From NCBI GenBank assembly GCA_002841405.1, contig PGZR01000003.1, positions 1 to 64,000 on the forward strand: DNA of 64,000 nt. The letters are read 5' to 3'. The translations under genes and the position numbers were made by a program. Source of the DNA: Firmicutes bacterium HGW-Firmicutes-4. GTDB lineage: Bacteria; Bacillota; Clostridia; Eubacteriales; Eubacteriaceae. Below are positions 51,401-61,233 of this stretch, in pieces (position 1 is the first letter of the stretch; every line of letters starts with the position of its first letter). Below the pieces are notes generated by a model. That model did no database searches. It had not been told where the DNA came from and worked only from the letters and a program-made list of their open reading frames with translations.

Positions 51401-54370
51401 ATGGAATCACACAAAGCAGTCCAAGCCGGTATTTATTCCGGGCTAATTGACAAAAACAGTATTTCCCTCGAACAATATCGGCCCCGGCTGCTGATTAATG
51501 ATGCCAGTAAAGGGCAAAAAGTCTTAACCAGCTTAATTAGTGAGCTAAAAGAGTGCGATGGCTTCTTTTTTTCGGTGGCTTTTATCACCGAAAGCGGGGT
51601 GGTATCGCTCTTAAACACCCTGATCGAATTGGAACAGAAAAACATCCCGGGGCGAATCATTGCCTCCCGCTATCTGGAATTTACCCAACCCAAAGCACTG
51701 CGGCGGCTCTTGGCTTTTTCTAACATTGATCTGCGGATCGTCACCGCTGGTAACCATCATACCAAGGGCTATATCTTTCGCAAAAATGATGTGTATAGCC
51801 TAATTGTCGGCAGCAGCAACATGACCCAAAACGCCTTATCCTCAAATAAAGAATGGAACCTGAAAGTCACCTCGATGGATAAGGGTTCCCTGATCCACGA
51901 AACCTTGAGTGAATTTGACGACCTCTTTCAATCAGCGGTCCGGGTCGACGGCCCATGGATTGATCAGTATGAAGAAATTTATCTCCAAAATCTCGTCAAA
52001 CAAAGCGTCTCTCGTCCAGAAAAACCGGCCGATCAGCTGAAGGTAGCTGATCACCCATCGACCTTTCAAGTTGATTTTAAGCCCCTATCGCCGGTAAACC
52101 CCCTTTTGCCACTGGATCAGGTGATGCCCAACACGATGCAGGTCAAAGCGCTGGCGGGAATCGAGCAGATCCGCAATGAAAATCAGCACAAAGCCCTCCT
52201 GATCTCGGCTACGGGTACCGGAAAAACCTATTTAGCGGCCTTTGATGTCAAAAAGGTCAGACCCAGGCGGTTGCTCTTTTTAGCCCATCGCGAGCAGCTC
52301 TTAAACCAAGCGATGGTAAGCTTTGAACGGGTGCTGGGTGACCCGCTAAGCTGTGGCAAATTATCGGGGGGCCATCACCAGGTCGATCGGCCCTATTTAT
52401 TTTCCACGGTTCAAACCATCGCCAAGGATCAATACCTCTATGCCTTTCGGCCCGGAGAATTTGACTATATTATCATTGACGAAAGTCATCGGGCTGGGGC
52501 CCACAGCTATCAAAAGATTTTAAATTATTTCAAACCGCAATTTTTACTGGGCATGACCGCAACCCCAGAAAGAACCGATGCCCATAATATCTGTGCCGAT
52601 TTTGATTATAACATTGCCTATGAGATCCGCTTGCAAGAGGCTATGGCTGAAGCGATGCTGTGTCCCTTCCATTATTTTGGGATCACCGAAATCAGTGTCA
52701 ACGGACAATTGATTGACGACAGCGCCGACTTTAATTATCTGACGTCAGAGGAACGGACCAAAAACATCATCAAGCAGATCCACCGTTATGGGCATGACGG
52801 CCCCAAGGTTAAGGGGCTGGTCTTTTGCTCCCGCAATGATGAAGCGGCGGTTTTATCGGTGCAGTTTAATGACCGCGGCTTTAAAACGGTGGCCCTCTCC
52901 GGCAGCGTCTCGGCTGACCGGCGGGAGGAAATGATAAGACGGCTAGAAAGTGACGGCGCCGATGCCCTGGACTATATCTTTAGCGTGGATTTATTTAATG
53001 AGGGTTTAGATGTTCCCACCCTCAATCAAATCGTCATGCTCAGGCCCACCCAGTCGGCGATTATCTTTGTCCAGCAACTTGGCCGGGGGCTTAGAAAAGC
53101 GGAAAACAAAGAATTTGTGGTGATCCTCGATTTTATTGGCAACTATAAAAACAATTTTATGATCCCCATGGCCTTATCGGATGACCGCAGCTTTAATAAG
53201 GATACCATCCGCCGCTACACGGTCGAGGGGACCCGGGTCATTCCCGGCGCTTCCACCATCAATTTTGATGCGATTGCCCGGCGCAAAATATTTGAAGCGA
53301 TTGATGAGGTTAATTTTAGCAATTCAAAATTTATGAAAGAAAGCTATATTAACCTGAAATATCGGTTGGGGCGAATACCGAAACTGATGGATTTCGAGTT
53401 TCATGAATCAATGGATTTAGAAGTATTATTTTCGGCTAAGCTGGGATCATATCATGAATTTTTGAAAAAAAACGAACTAGAGTACACCCTTAAATTTAAT
53501 GCGACTCAAGAAGAAATGTTATTATTTGTCTCGAAGAAATTGGCGGTTGGTAAAAGACCCCATGAATTATTGGTGCTTAAATCGATTTTAGCGGGTATCC
53601 CTGAGCCACTCCAGCAGATGAAAATTGAGTTGATGGAGCATTATGGCATTGACGTCAAAGAAAAAGCCATCACGAATGTCAGCAATATTTTATCCAATCA
53701 ATTTCAAGTCGGGGCCGCTAAAAACAGCTTTGATGGTGCGGTTTTTCTAGACGGTCAAAAGCCCGCGCCAGCTTTTTTAGAACAGCTAAAAAATGCGCAG
53801 TTTAAAGCCACTTTAACCGAATTAGTGGAATATGGTTTATTTCGCAATAGTAAATACTATGGCCACCACTATCAAGGGTCGGCCTTGTGTCTTTATCAAA
53901 AATACTCTTATGAAGATGTTTGCCGCTTGTTAGAGTGGGAAAAAAATGAAGTATCATTAAATATCGGTGGCTACAAATATGATGAAAAATCAGCGACCTA
54001 TCCGGTCTTTATTAATTATCATAAAAGCGAAGCGATTGAATCCTCAATTAATTACGAAGATCGCTTCATCGCACCCTCTAGCCTGATCGCCATTTCCAAG
54101 TCCGGCCGCTCCATCGAATCCAATGACGTCCAGGTGGCTTTACAGGCCCGTCAATTAGGGGTCGATCTGGAGTTGTTTGTCCGTAAGAATAAGGATGATA
54201 AAGCTTCCAAAGAGTTTTATTATCTGGGCAAAATGTTTCCCACCGGCGAAGCCCATGAAATCGTCATGGAAAAAGCCAATAAAAAGGCGGTTGAGATTCA
54301 TTATCGGCTGGATACTCCGGTTAGAGAAGATATTTATGAGTATCTTTGTGATGCTCCGGACTATGATTAG
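51401..54370 (+). CDS. PLD-nuclease/SF2 helicase with DUF3427 C-terminus
   Basis: A 989-residue protein paralogous in plan to the one at 43152. An N-terminal PLD-like domain has HTKGYIF and GSSNMTQNAL. The helicase has Walker A SATGTGKTY near residue 270, the DESH box near 360, GMTATPERTD, and QQLGRGLRKA. From about residue 790 the sequence is the DUF3427 domain (TLTELVEYGLFRNSKYYG, RSIESNDVQVALQARQ). Such proteins are found in restriction-like defence loci and probably degrade foreign DNA. The start follows GAGGAGTCAAA. A small gene of unknown function follows. Confidence 0.9.
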   Translation: MESHKAVQAGIYSGLIDKNSISLEQYRPRLLINDASKGQKVLTSLISELKECDGFFFSVAFITESGVVSLLNTLIELEQKNIPGRIIASRYLEFTQPKALRRLLAFSNIDLRIVTAGNHHTKGYIFRKNDVYSLIVGSSNMTQNALSSNKEWNLKVTSMDKGSLIHETLSEFDDLFQSAVRVDGPWIDQYEEIYLQNLVKQSVSRPEKPADQLKVADHPSTFQVDFKPLSPVNPLLPLDQVMPNTMQVKALAGIEQIRNENQHKALLISATGTGKTYLAAFDVKKVRPRRLLFLAHREQLLNQAMVSFERVLGDPLSCGKLSGGHHQVDRPYLFSTVQTIAKDQYLYAFRPGEFDYIIIDESHRAGAHSYQKILNYFKPQFLLGMTATPERTDAHNICADFDYNIAYEIRLQEAMAEAMLCPFHYFGITEISVNGQLIDDSADFNYLTSEERTKNIIKQIHRYGHDGPKVKGLVFCSRNDEAAVLSVQFNDRGFKTVALSGSVSADRREEMIRRLESDGADALDYIFSVDLFNEGLDVPTLNQIVMLRPTQSAIIFVQQLGRGLRKAENKEFVVILDFIGNYKNNFMIPMALSDDRSFNKDTIRRYTVEGTRVIPGASTINFDAIARRKIFEAIDEVNFSNSKFMKESYINLKYRLGRIPKLMDFEFHESMDLEVLFSAKLGSYHEFLKKNELEYTLKFNATQEEMLLFVSKKLAVGKRPHELLVLKSILAGIPEPLQQMKIELMEHYGIDVKEKAITNVSNILSNQFQVGAAKNSFDGAVFLDGQKPAPAFLEQLKNAQFKATLTELVEYGLFRNSKYYGHHYQGSALCLYQKYSYEDVCRLLEWEKNEVSLNIGGYKYDEKSATYPVFINYHKSEAIESSINYEDRFIAPSSLIAISKSGRSIESNDVQVALQARQLGVDLELFVRKNKDDKASKEFYYLGKMFPTGEAHEIVMEKANKKAVEIHYRLDTPVREDIYEYLCDAPDYD

Positions 54371-54389
54371 AAAATAAAAGGAGAAAACC

Positions 54390-54737
54390 ATGGGCTTAGA
54401 TCTTATTCTCGAAGCAACTGAAAAGAAAAAGTTTTATGAAAACAGTGCCTACTTTAATCAAGAGGCGGTAGACGAAATTCCCTTTAATGTCCGATGCCAG
54501 ACGCGTACCATCGAGTCACTTAAAAACGAAGAGGACTTAATGGATGCCTTGGGTGATATGGAGGCCCGGGCGTTTCGAGAAATTGATAGCTGCCGGTATA
54601 TTATCGTTGATAAAGAGGGTGTGCAGGAATTAATCCGCAACCCAAATCTTTCCGAAGAGGCACTGCAAGCGCTAGAGAAAGTCTTGGAAGATGTCGATTT
54701 CGAAAAGGAAATATTTACCGTCTACCCTTGGTGGTAA
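54390..54737 (+). CDS. Hypothetical protein (115 aa)
   Basis: An acidic, mostly helical protein that I do not recognise. The start follows AAGGAGAAAACC and lies 19 bases after the helicase stop, so the two are probably co-transcribed. The central part (NEEDLMDALGDMEARAFREI) and the end (FEKEIFTVYPWW) are landmarks. It has no cysteines in pairs, no signal peptide and no catalytic pattern that I can see. An accessory role to the helicase is only inferred from position. Confidence 0.65.
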   Translation: MGLDLILEATEKKKFYENSAYFNQEAVDEIPFNVRCQTRTIESLKNEEDLMDALGDMEARAFREIDSCRYIIVDKEGVQELIRNPNLSEEALQALEKVLEDVDFEKEIFTVYPWW

Positions 54738-54791
54738 GCATAACAACAAGTTTTCAGAGATTTAGCACAAATTTAAAGGAGGGACCTGCCC

Positions 54792-54986
54792 ATGTCCCTA
54801 TTCAACACCCAAGCTACCCCGATCTTCCTCAAAGAAGTGTCCACCACCGCCGAGCACATCGCCCGGCTCAAAGAACTCCAGGAGAAAGCCACTGGTAAAG
54901 TCAAAGATCACATCGCCCGGGAGATCAATCTGGCCAGCTACGGCGAAATCGGTGAAAAGAAAGGTTTCATGCCTGACACCGATTAA
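54792..54986 (+). pseudogene. Truncated N-terminus of a NERD nuclease
   Basis: A 64-residue frame whose first 55 residues closely match the start of the NERD protein at 62369 (MSLFNTQATPIFLKE versus MSLFTPNATPIFLKE, and KVKDHIAREINLASYGE). The match stops where the NERD domain would begin, and the frame ends soon after. The ribosome site AAAGGAGGGACC is conserved as well. A different NERD gene follows at 55015. It is a leftover of a duplication. Confidence 0.85.
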
Positions 54987-55014
54987 ACTTACAAGGGAGA
55001 AAGTAGGTATAAAC

Positions 55015-55749
55015 ATGACCTTTATGATATTAATTATATTGATCGGCTTAGCATTTATTCTTTATCCCCGAAAACCAAAAGAGACGACTAAAAAGTCAGA
55101 CCAAAAACCAGAGCTCAACAAGCAGTGGGATGAAACTGACTATGCAAAAGCAAGTGGATATAGCCAGAAGGACACGCTAAGCAATAAAGGCAATCAAGGA
55201 GAATATCTGAGCTTTCAGGAACTAAAAAAACTTGAAGGTGATCATCGGGTTTTGGTTAATCTTTATTTACCAAAAAGTAATGGTGAAACCACAGAAATTG
55301 ATTTGTTGCTTTTGTCTGAAACGGGGATCTATGTGATTGAGTCAAAGAATTACAGCGGTTGGATTTATGGTGATGAAAAAAATAAATACTGGACACAGGT
55401 GCGTAATTCCAAATCAAAGAAGCAATTTTTCAATCCTATCTGGCAAAATAAAACACATATCAAGGCATTAAAAGAGGTCACGAAAATTCAAGATGATAAT
55501 TTTTATGTTTCATACATCGTATTTGGTGATACGTGCACCTTGAAAATGGTGAATACCACTTCTAAAGATATGAAACTATTGTATTTGTGTGAAGTGGTTA
55601 GAGAATTAAAATCAGCCACTGCGAACAGGATGAAGGTCATGACAAGCGTTCAAGTGGACGAATTGTACCTTAAGTTACAGGCGTATTCGAGAGCAAATGA
55701 AGAAACTAAGAATGCGCATATTCAAGCGATTATTAAAAAAGTAAATTAA
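55015..55749 (+). CDS. Membrane-anchored NERD-domain nuclease
   Basis: A 244-residue protein with an N-terminal membrane segment (FMILIILIGLAFILYP) followed by a charged linker and a NERD domain at about residues 55-190. The core ETTEIDLLLLSETGIYVIES, then KNYSGWIYG, has the Asp and Glu-x-Lys residues of the PD-(D/E)xK-like fold. NERD proteins are nuclease-related and often found near helicases. The start at 55015 is preceded by GTAGGTATAAAC. It is unrelated in detail to the NERD remnant just upstream. Confidence 0.85.
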   Translation: MTFMILIILIGLAFILYPRKPKETTKKSDQKPELNKQWDETDYAKASGYSQKDTLSNKGNQGEYLSFQELKKLEGDHRVLVNLYLPKSNGETTEIDLLLLSETGIYVIESKNYSGWIYGDEKNKYWTQVRNSKSKKQFFNPIWQNKTHIKALKEVTKIQDDNFYVSYIVFGDTCTLKMVNTTSKDMKLLYLCEVVRELKSATANRMKVMTSVQVDELYLKLQAYSRANEETKNAHIQAIIKKVN

Positions 55750-55825
55750 TGGATCCAGGTCGGGATAGTCGTCTTGTATTTTGAAAGGTATATTGACAAT
55801 CATAACCAATGAAATGAGGTGAACC

Positions 55826-56215
55826 ATGAAATCAATGATTGCTGCTTGTGGAAATGATTGCAGCATCTGTCCCCGGATGCTGCCTAAAACGGATGCTGAA
55901 TTAACGGCGTCGGCGGAGCTATGGCATAAGATCGGCTATCGGGAACAGGCGGTGTCCAATGATGAGATCAAGTGTGAGGGCTGTACCCCGAACACGTGGT
56001 GCCGTCATGAAATTGTCAGCTGTACGGCCAGTCGAAAAATTGAAAATTGCGGTGAATGTGGCGATTATCCGTGTAACAAAATACTGGCAGCCTTTGAGAA
56101 TGCCCGGCACCATCTGTTGGATTGCCGGAAATGCTGCACCGATGCGGAGTTTGCGATCATGGAAAAAGCTTTTTTCGAAAAACAAATGAATCTGGACAAA
56201 GTACGGATGGATTAG
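55826..56215 (+). CDS. DUF3795 cysteine-rich protein, copy 1
   Basis: A 129-residue protein with 13 cysteines, including CGNDCSICPRM, CEGCTPNTWC, CGECGDYPC and CRKCC. This is DUF3795, presumed to bind zinc or an iron-sulphur cluster; function unknown. A near-identical gene begins at 63770, after a NERD gene, as here, so a NERD-DUF3795 unit occurs twice. The start follows ATGAGGTGAACC. Confidence 0.85.
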   Translation: MKSMIAACGNDCSICPRMLPKTDAELTASAELWHKIGYREQAVSNDEIKCEGCTPNTWCRHEIVSCTASRKIENCGECGDYPCNKILAAFENARHHLLDCRKCCTDAEFAIMEKAFFEKQMNLDKVRMD

Positions 56216-56672
56216 CTATGAAGGGCTGACTTATTGTTCAGGAGGAATGAAAATGACCGTAAAACAATTTTTAAAATGTTGTTATTATGAGTTTCCCGCA
56301 CTCAAAGTTTCTGGAATTATTGCGTAATGTGGTACCGATTTTTTCCGGTTTCTTTCTTTTCAAAAGTTTGGTTGGCGAAGAAAAGATCACCTGTCCTGAT
56401 ATTGGCAATACCGCGGGATAATATACGCTGGCGGTGCCGGACATGAATTTATTCAGGGTTCAACCACACGACGGCTGGCATGATTGTGCTATCTGTTCTG
56501 GGTCAGCAAGACAGGTACTACATTTTTTGTGGCCTATCTAAAAATCAGAAGAAAATACTACCGTGACCAATGGCTTGATGACGGTTTTGTAAACTGCGAG
56601 ATGGCATAGAAGCTTTAAACGACCATAAAATTAGCGTTTCAGAATTTAAATTTACTATAATGGAGTGTGAAA
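56216..56672. other. Gap with degraded coding sequence
   Basis: No intact gene is supported in these 457 bases. After AGGAGGAATGAAA a 24-codon frame begins at 56251 and ends quickly. Two further short frames suggest old protein sequence broken by frameshifts: FFLFKSLVGEEKITCPDIGN and, after a stop, LAVPDMNLFRVQPHDGWHD. I do not recognise the parent. Confidence 0.4.
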
Positions 56673-58730
56673 ATGAATAATAAACTATATCAACAATTGC
56701 AAACATCATCCGAGGTAAATCCATATAAACATGATGGTTGCTATGGGCTAATTCAAAGGGTCGTTTCAGCATATAAAGAAGAAGCTCTTGAAGCAATGGA
56801 TTATAGAGATCTGAATGCAATCTATTTTATGGTCATTGGTACCTGGAAATCTTCTTTTGAGCATAAAAAGAAAGTGCTTTTGGAGTCAAGTTTATCACCA
56901 GAAAATAAAGACAGTTTATGTTTGCTTGTTGACGATCTTAAAATAAAAACTGAAAATAATGAATTTTCTAATGGACAGACACTGGGAATGTTTGGAAGTG
57001 GTTTTATGTCTTTTAAAAATTCTGTCAATGAGCTTGACTCTCAAAAGTTCATAAATCTTTGTCTGAATATTATTGATATTAAAGAAGATGAAGAGTTGTT
57101 TCAACTTATTGATGATGCCTTTACAGAACCACTGAAGGGGATTAGGACTGCAACGGCATCCATTATTCTTCATTGTTTAAAACCATATAGCTTTCCAATT
57201 ATTAATGGGAAAGAAGGAAAGGGAACAGAAGTGTATGTCGCACTTGATATTCCGATCGATAAGCAAAACGACCTATCAAGCTATATTAAAAACACTCGTG
57301 CAATAAAGATTTTTCGAGACAAACACTTTAGTTTTAAAAATTATCGTGTGTTTGATCTCGTCAGGATCGAAGATGTATCACTTGGTTGGTTTGTTGGCGC
57401 TAACTATAATGGCATCGATCAGACACAGCGCTTTATTGATAATGGTATATGGGAAAATGGCTATGACGATAAATTTATAGAACTCGTAAACGAGATACAA
57501 GTTGGCGATCGAATTGCCATTAAAGCAGCATTCACTCAAAAAAAAGATCTACCGTTTAATGCAAACGGAAACTCGACATCTGTTATGTCAATCAAAGCGA
57601 TTGGTACAGTTACTCAAAATCATCATGACGGGAAAAATCTTGATGTTGACTGGATACCTTTTATTGAAATTAAAAAGTGGTATTTCTTCACGTATCGGCA
57701 GACCATTTGGAAAGTAGCTACTAATCCTGATGATTGGATGTATCAGGCTTTACTAGATTTTACCTTTAATGATGTGCCTCAGGATATTGATCGTTTCATG
57801 GCCCATCCATTTTGGGCTGATCGATATAGTTCTTATGAAGAAGAAATCGATGAAGGGAACGATATAGATCGTAGTAAACCGTTGCCATATTCTACGGAAG
57901 ATTTTCTAAAAGATGTTTTTATATCAGCAGAATCATATCATAAACTAAGAACGTTACTACTTCGCAAAAAAAACATCATCTTACAGGGGGCTCCAGGGGT
58001 TGGTAAAACCTATACAGCAAAACGACTTGCTTATGCCCTAATGGGTGAAAAGGATGACGCTCGAGTCAATTCTGTACAATTTCACCAAAGCTATTCTTAT
58101 GAAGATTTTATAATGGGTTACCGTCCTGATGAAAACAGTTTTTCATTAAAATATGGGGTGTTTTATAAATTTTGCAAATTGGCTGAAGAACATCTTGATC
58201 AACCGTATTTTTTCATTATTGACGAAATTAACCGAGGAAATCTTAGTAAAATTTTCGGAGAGCTTCTTATGCTGATCGAGTGTGATAAACGGGGACAGTC
58301 ACTGATTTTAACTTATTCAGATAAAGAATTTTCAGTTCCTGAAAATCTCTATATCATTGGAATGATGAATACCGCTGACAGAAGCTTGGCCATCATCGAC
58401 TATGCCTTGCGGCGCCGGTTTAGTTTCTTTGAATTAGAACCGGCTTTTGGTACAACTGTTTTTAAAGATCATCTGATGAAAAATGATGTGGATGAGTTAT
58501 TGGCTGATAAGATTGTCAATAGGTTAAATTACATCAATAATGAAATTGAACAAGATGACAATTTGGGAAAGGGATTTAGAATCGGGCATAGTTACTTTTG
58601 TGATTGCTCAAATGGTGATGATGCATGGTATGAAAGCATTATAGAGTATGAGATTGTCCCGTTACTGTCTGAATATTGGTTTGATGACCAGCAGAAGTCC
58701 AGGGACTATGCCGAGGAATTATTAAAGTGA
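56673..58730 (+). CDS. mcrB: McrB-type GTPase of a modification-dependent restriction system
   Basis: A 685-residue AAA+ protein. The N-terminal 200 residues are unrecognised and helical. Near residues 240-360 an EVE/PUA-like domain is suggested by GWFVGANYNGIDQTQRFIDN and the KAIGTVTQN strand; such domains flip out and read modified bases. The motor has Walker A GAPGVGKT near residue 438, IIDEINRGN as Walker B, and the McrB signature MNTADRS near 565. With McrC it should form the ring that translocates and cuts DNA with modified cytosine. The ATG at 56673 has TGGAG seven bases upstream. The stop overlaps mcrC by 4 bases. Confidence 0.92.
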   Translation: MNNKLYQQLQTSSEVNPYKHDGCYGLIQRVVSAYKEEALEAMDYRDLNAIYFMVIGTWKSSFEHKKKVLLESSLSPENKDSLCLLVDDLKIKTENNEFSNGQTLGMFGSGFMSFKNSVNELDSQKFINLCLNIIDIKEDEELFQLIDDAFTEPLKGIRTATASIILHCLKPYSFPIINGKEGKGTEVYVALDIPIDKQNDLSSYIKNTRAIKIFRDKHFSFKNYRVFDLVRIEDVSLGWFVGANYNGIDQTQRFIDNGIWENGYDDKFIELVNEIQVGDRIAIKAAFTQKKDLPFNANGNSTSVMSIKAIGTVTQNHHDGKNLDVDWIPFIEIKKWYFFTYRQTIWKVATNPDDWMYQALLDFTFNDVPQDIDRFMAHPFWADRYSSYEEEIDEGNDIDRSKPLPYSTEDFLKDVFISAESYHKLRTLLLRKKNIILQGAPGVGKTYTAKRLAYALMGEKDDARVNSVQFHQSYSYEDFIMGYRPDENSFSLKYGVFYKFCKLAEEHLDQPYFFIIDEINRGNLSKIFGELLMLIECDKRGQSLILTYSDKEFSVPENLYIIGMMNTADRSLAIIDYALRRRFSFFELEPAFGTTVFKDHLMKNDVDELLADKIVNRLNYINNEIEQDDNLGKGFRIGHSYFCDCSNGDDAWYESIIEYEIVPLLSEYWFDDQQKSRDYAEELLK

Positions 58731-59806
58731 GTACTGAAAAGGACAGTCCTAAAATACCCATTAGAAACATTTATTATATGCTTTGCTACGCATGGAATAC
58801 CCTTTCAAAAACTGATGATGTTCAAGTTGGTTCGGACAAATTCGATAATATTTACAATTTACTAGCAAGAATTTTGTACGGTGGGATTAAACAGCTGCAA
58901 AAACGTGGATTTCATCGGGAATATAAACTAGAAACCGAGGAACTTTCTGGCATAAGAGGAAAAATCGATTTTTCAATGACGGTTAAACAGAATAGTCTTA
59001 TCCGTAAAAAACTTGCCTGTAACTTTGACGAATTCACCGCAGATGTTACCTTTAATCAAATATTAAAATATACCATCGGTGTCCTTCTTAGATGTCCTAT
59101 GGTTGATACAGAATATAAACGTAATTTCAAAAAAACATTGCCCAATTTCGCAGAGATAGGTGCACTTGCACCAACACAAGATGTGCGTTCAAAGCTTTTG
59201 TATAATAGGAATAATAAACATTATGTGTTACTGATGAATATTTGCGAATTGATTTATGAAGGTCTTATTGCTGATGAAGAAGGGGAGGAACTCAAATTTT
59301 CAGACTTTATCAGGGATCGTGAAATGGCAAGGCTTTATGAAAAATTCGTTTTGAATTTCTATAAGAAGCATTTACCGGTTTCATATCAGGTTCATTCTCC
59401 CAAAATACCCTGGGATCTTTCCCATCAATATGACAATGACCAACTGCGGTTTTTACCTGAGATGAAAACGGATATTGTCGTCGTTAATAAAACAACAAAA
59501 ACACAGCTTATCATTGACACCAAATATTATCCTTCAGCACTGACAAAAAGCTTTCGCAGCGAAACAAAGAAGCTCATTTCCAATAATTTATATCAAATCT
59601 ATACCTATATGGGAAATAGCTCTTATCCTGGGAGGATTATGGGTTTATTATTGTACCCAACAACAACGGAAGAGCTTAATTTGAGTTTCCCGGTTGGGGG
59701 GAAGTATATTCTTGTAAAAACGCTTGATTTAAATCAGGAATGGGTTAAGATTGAAAATCGCTTGCTGGAAGTAGCATCTATTTCTGAATTGATCGAAGGG
59801 CTTTAG
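58727..59806 (+). CDS. mcrC: McrC nuclease subunit
   Basis: A 359-residue McrC protein. It binds the McrB ring and supplies the nuclease. The N-terminus IPIRNIYYMLCYAWNTL is typical, and the PD-(D/E)xK core is visible as PEMKTDIVVVNKTTKTQLII, then DTKYY, near residues 243-266. The start is GTG, overlapping the last codons of mcrB, so the two are translationally coupled. Length is normal (about 340-450). Confidence 0.93.
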   Translation: MSTEKDSPKIPIRNIYYMLCYAWNTLSKTDDVQVGSDKFDNIYNLLARILYGGIKQLQKRGFHREYKLETEELSGIRGKIDFSMTVKQNSLIRKKLACNFDEFTADVTFNQILKYTIGVLLRCPMVDTEYKRNFKKTLPNFAEIGALAPTQDVRSKLLYNRNNKHYVLLMNICELIYEGLIADEEGEELKFSDFIRDREMARLYEKFVLNFYKKHLPVSYQVHSPKIPWDLSHQYDNDQLRFLPEMKTDIVVVNKTTKTQLIIDTKYYPSALTKSFRSETKKLISNNLYQIYTYMGNSSYPGRIMGLLLYPTTTEELNLSFPVGGKYILVKTLDLNQEWVKIENRLLEVASISELIEGL

Positions 59807-59884
59807 CTTAGCGCCGCCGCCCCTTATACCTGTCTGGGTCTGGCCGATTATTTCAGCCACCAGGATTCCAAACTGAAAGATGGC

Positions 59885-59910
59885 AGTGCCTGACATCAAT
59901 TTATTAACTT
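59885..59910. repeat. GTGCCTGACATCAATTTATT direct repeat, left
   Basis: The 26-mer starting GTGCCTGACATCAATTTATT matches, with two differences, the one at 60483-60508. The two flank the truncated DUF1016 gene. Close by, 59960-59990 and 60011-60036 carry variants of the AGAACCGTCCCC motif in opposite orientation. The remainder of this 335-bp gap has no gene. Confidence 0.65.
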
Positions 59911-60141
59911 ATGTAAAAGCGCCATTTCGGTGGATGTGTTGGAAAAACGGAACAGGGAACACAAGGGGACGGAGGTAATGTGTCCCTTAGAATGCGAGAC
60001 GGCACCAGAACACAAAAGAACTGTCCCCCTTGATTCTTATCAGAGATAAAATATTTTGGGAATTGGTCTAGTGTCTAGTGTCAGATGGCCTTGTCCCTTG
60101 AACTATTAGCTGGCTTATCAAATACCACTATAAGGAGAGCT

Positions 60142-60480
60142 ATGAAAATGAACGATTTATCAAAGGATTTCATGAGTGTAGTCAATCTTATTCAGGAAGC
60201 CCGAGACAACGCGTTTCGAAAAGTGAATGAAGAGCTCATTCTTCTTTATTGGAATGTTGGTAACTATGTTTCTGAACAGCTTCAGAGTCAAAAGTGGGGC
60301 AGTTCTTATGTGGATGAATTGGCTGCATTCATTGCAGAGAATTGTCCAGAGTTGAAAGGGTTTAACCGAAGAGTTCTTTATCGAATGAAGCAGTTTTATG
60401 AAACTTATAAAGGCAGTGAATTTGTGTCACCACTGGTGACACAAATCAGTTGGACAGGTGTGACGGTGACGGAGGTGTGA
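60142..60480 (+). pseudogene. Truncated DUF1016 (YhcG-type) nuclease, N-terminal part
   Basis: A 112-residue frame starting after AAGGAGAGCT. It matches the N-terminal helical domain of DUF1016 proteins (EELILLYWNVGNYVSEQLQS, FNRRVLYRMKQFYETY, and VSPLVTQISWTG). In the full family a PD-(D/E)xK nuclease domain follows; here the frame runs into a GTGACGG-rich stretch and stops next to the right-hand GTGCCTGGCATC repeat. The nuclease is lost. DUF1016 proteins are usual members of restriction loci. Confidence 0.85.
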
Positions 60481-60482
60481 CG

Positions 60483-60508
60483 GTGCCTGGCATCAATTTA
60501 TAAACTTA
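60483..60508. repeat. GTGCCTGGCATCAATTTATA direct repeat, right
   Basis: Partner of the repeat at 59885-59910, same orientation, directly at the break of the DUF1016 gene. This suggests that insertion or recombination at this repeat caused the truncation. Confidence 0.65.
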
Positions 60509-60609
60509 AGAAACACCATTGCAGGAGATAAGAGCGGTCAGACCGCGAGCACCAATAAAAAGAACACAACCTAATTGTATATTTAAGAATTGTCAAAGAG
60601 GAGAAAGAA

Positions 60610-61233
60610 ATGACAAAAAACCTCAGTAAAACCCTCCACTACTACAACCAGTCCGCCCAGGCCTTTGTCCAGGGCACCATCGATGCCGACCTTGGTAAAC
60701 TGCACCGCCGCTTTTTAAAGCTGCTGCCGATCCAGGCCCACATCCTTGATCTGGGCTGCGGGTCCGGCCGGGATGCCAAAGCCTTTCTGGAAGCAGGCTA
60801 CCAGGTCACCGCCATGGACGGTTCGGCCGGCTGCTGCCGCCTGGCCGGGGACTATATCGGCCAGGAAGTGCTCTGCCAAACCTTTGAAAAACTGGATTGC
60901 TACCAGGCCTTTGACGGCGTCTGGGCCTGTGCCTCGTTGCTCCATGTGCCCTATGCCGAACTGACCGGGATCTTCCGGAAAGTGGCCCGGGCCTTACGTC
61001 CCGGCGGTTATCTGTACGCGTCCTTTAAATATGGTGATTTTGAAGGGGAACGCAATGGCCGCTATTTTACCGATCTGACCGAAGTACGGCTGGCGGCACT
61101 GCTGGAACCGGTGGCGGGGCTGGAGGTTGTGGAGACCTTTGTGACTGGGGATGTAAGAGATGGCCGGGATAGGGAGCAGTGGTTGAATGTGATCGGGAAG
61201 AAGGCCGAAAATGACAAGAAAAATTTGGTCTAG
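60610..61233 (+). CDS. SAM-dependent methyltransferase, copy 2
   Basis: A 207-residue paralogue of the methyltransferase at 45737. The stretch HRRFLKLLPIQAHILDLGCG is identical in both, and similarity continues to the end. The SAM motif is intact. Its last 23 bases overlap the HNH nuclease gene. GC-rich codon use contrasts with the AT-rich McrBC genes before it and the HNH gene after it. The start follows AGAGGAGAAAGAA. The substrate is not clear; the gene is not evidently a restriction-type DNA methyltransferase. Confidence 0.88.
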   Translation: MTKNLSKTLHYYNQSAQAFVQGTIDADLGKLHRRFLKLLPIQAHILDLGCGSGRDAKAFLEAGYQVTAMDGSAGCCRLAGDYIGQEVLCQTFEKLDCYQAFDGVWACASLLHVPYAELTGIFRKVARALRPGGYLYASFKYGDFEGERNGRYFTDLTEVRLAALLEPVAGLEVVETFVTGDVRDGRDREQWLNVIGKKAENDKKNLV

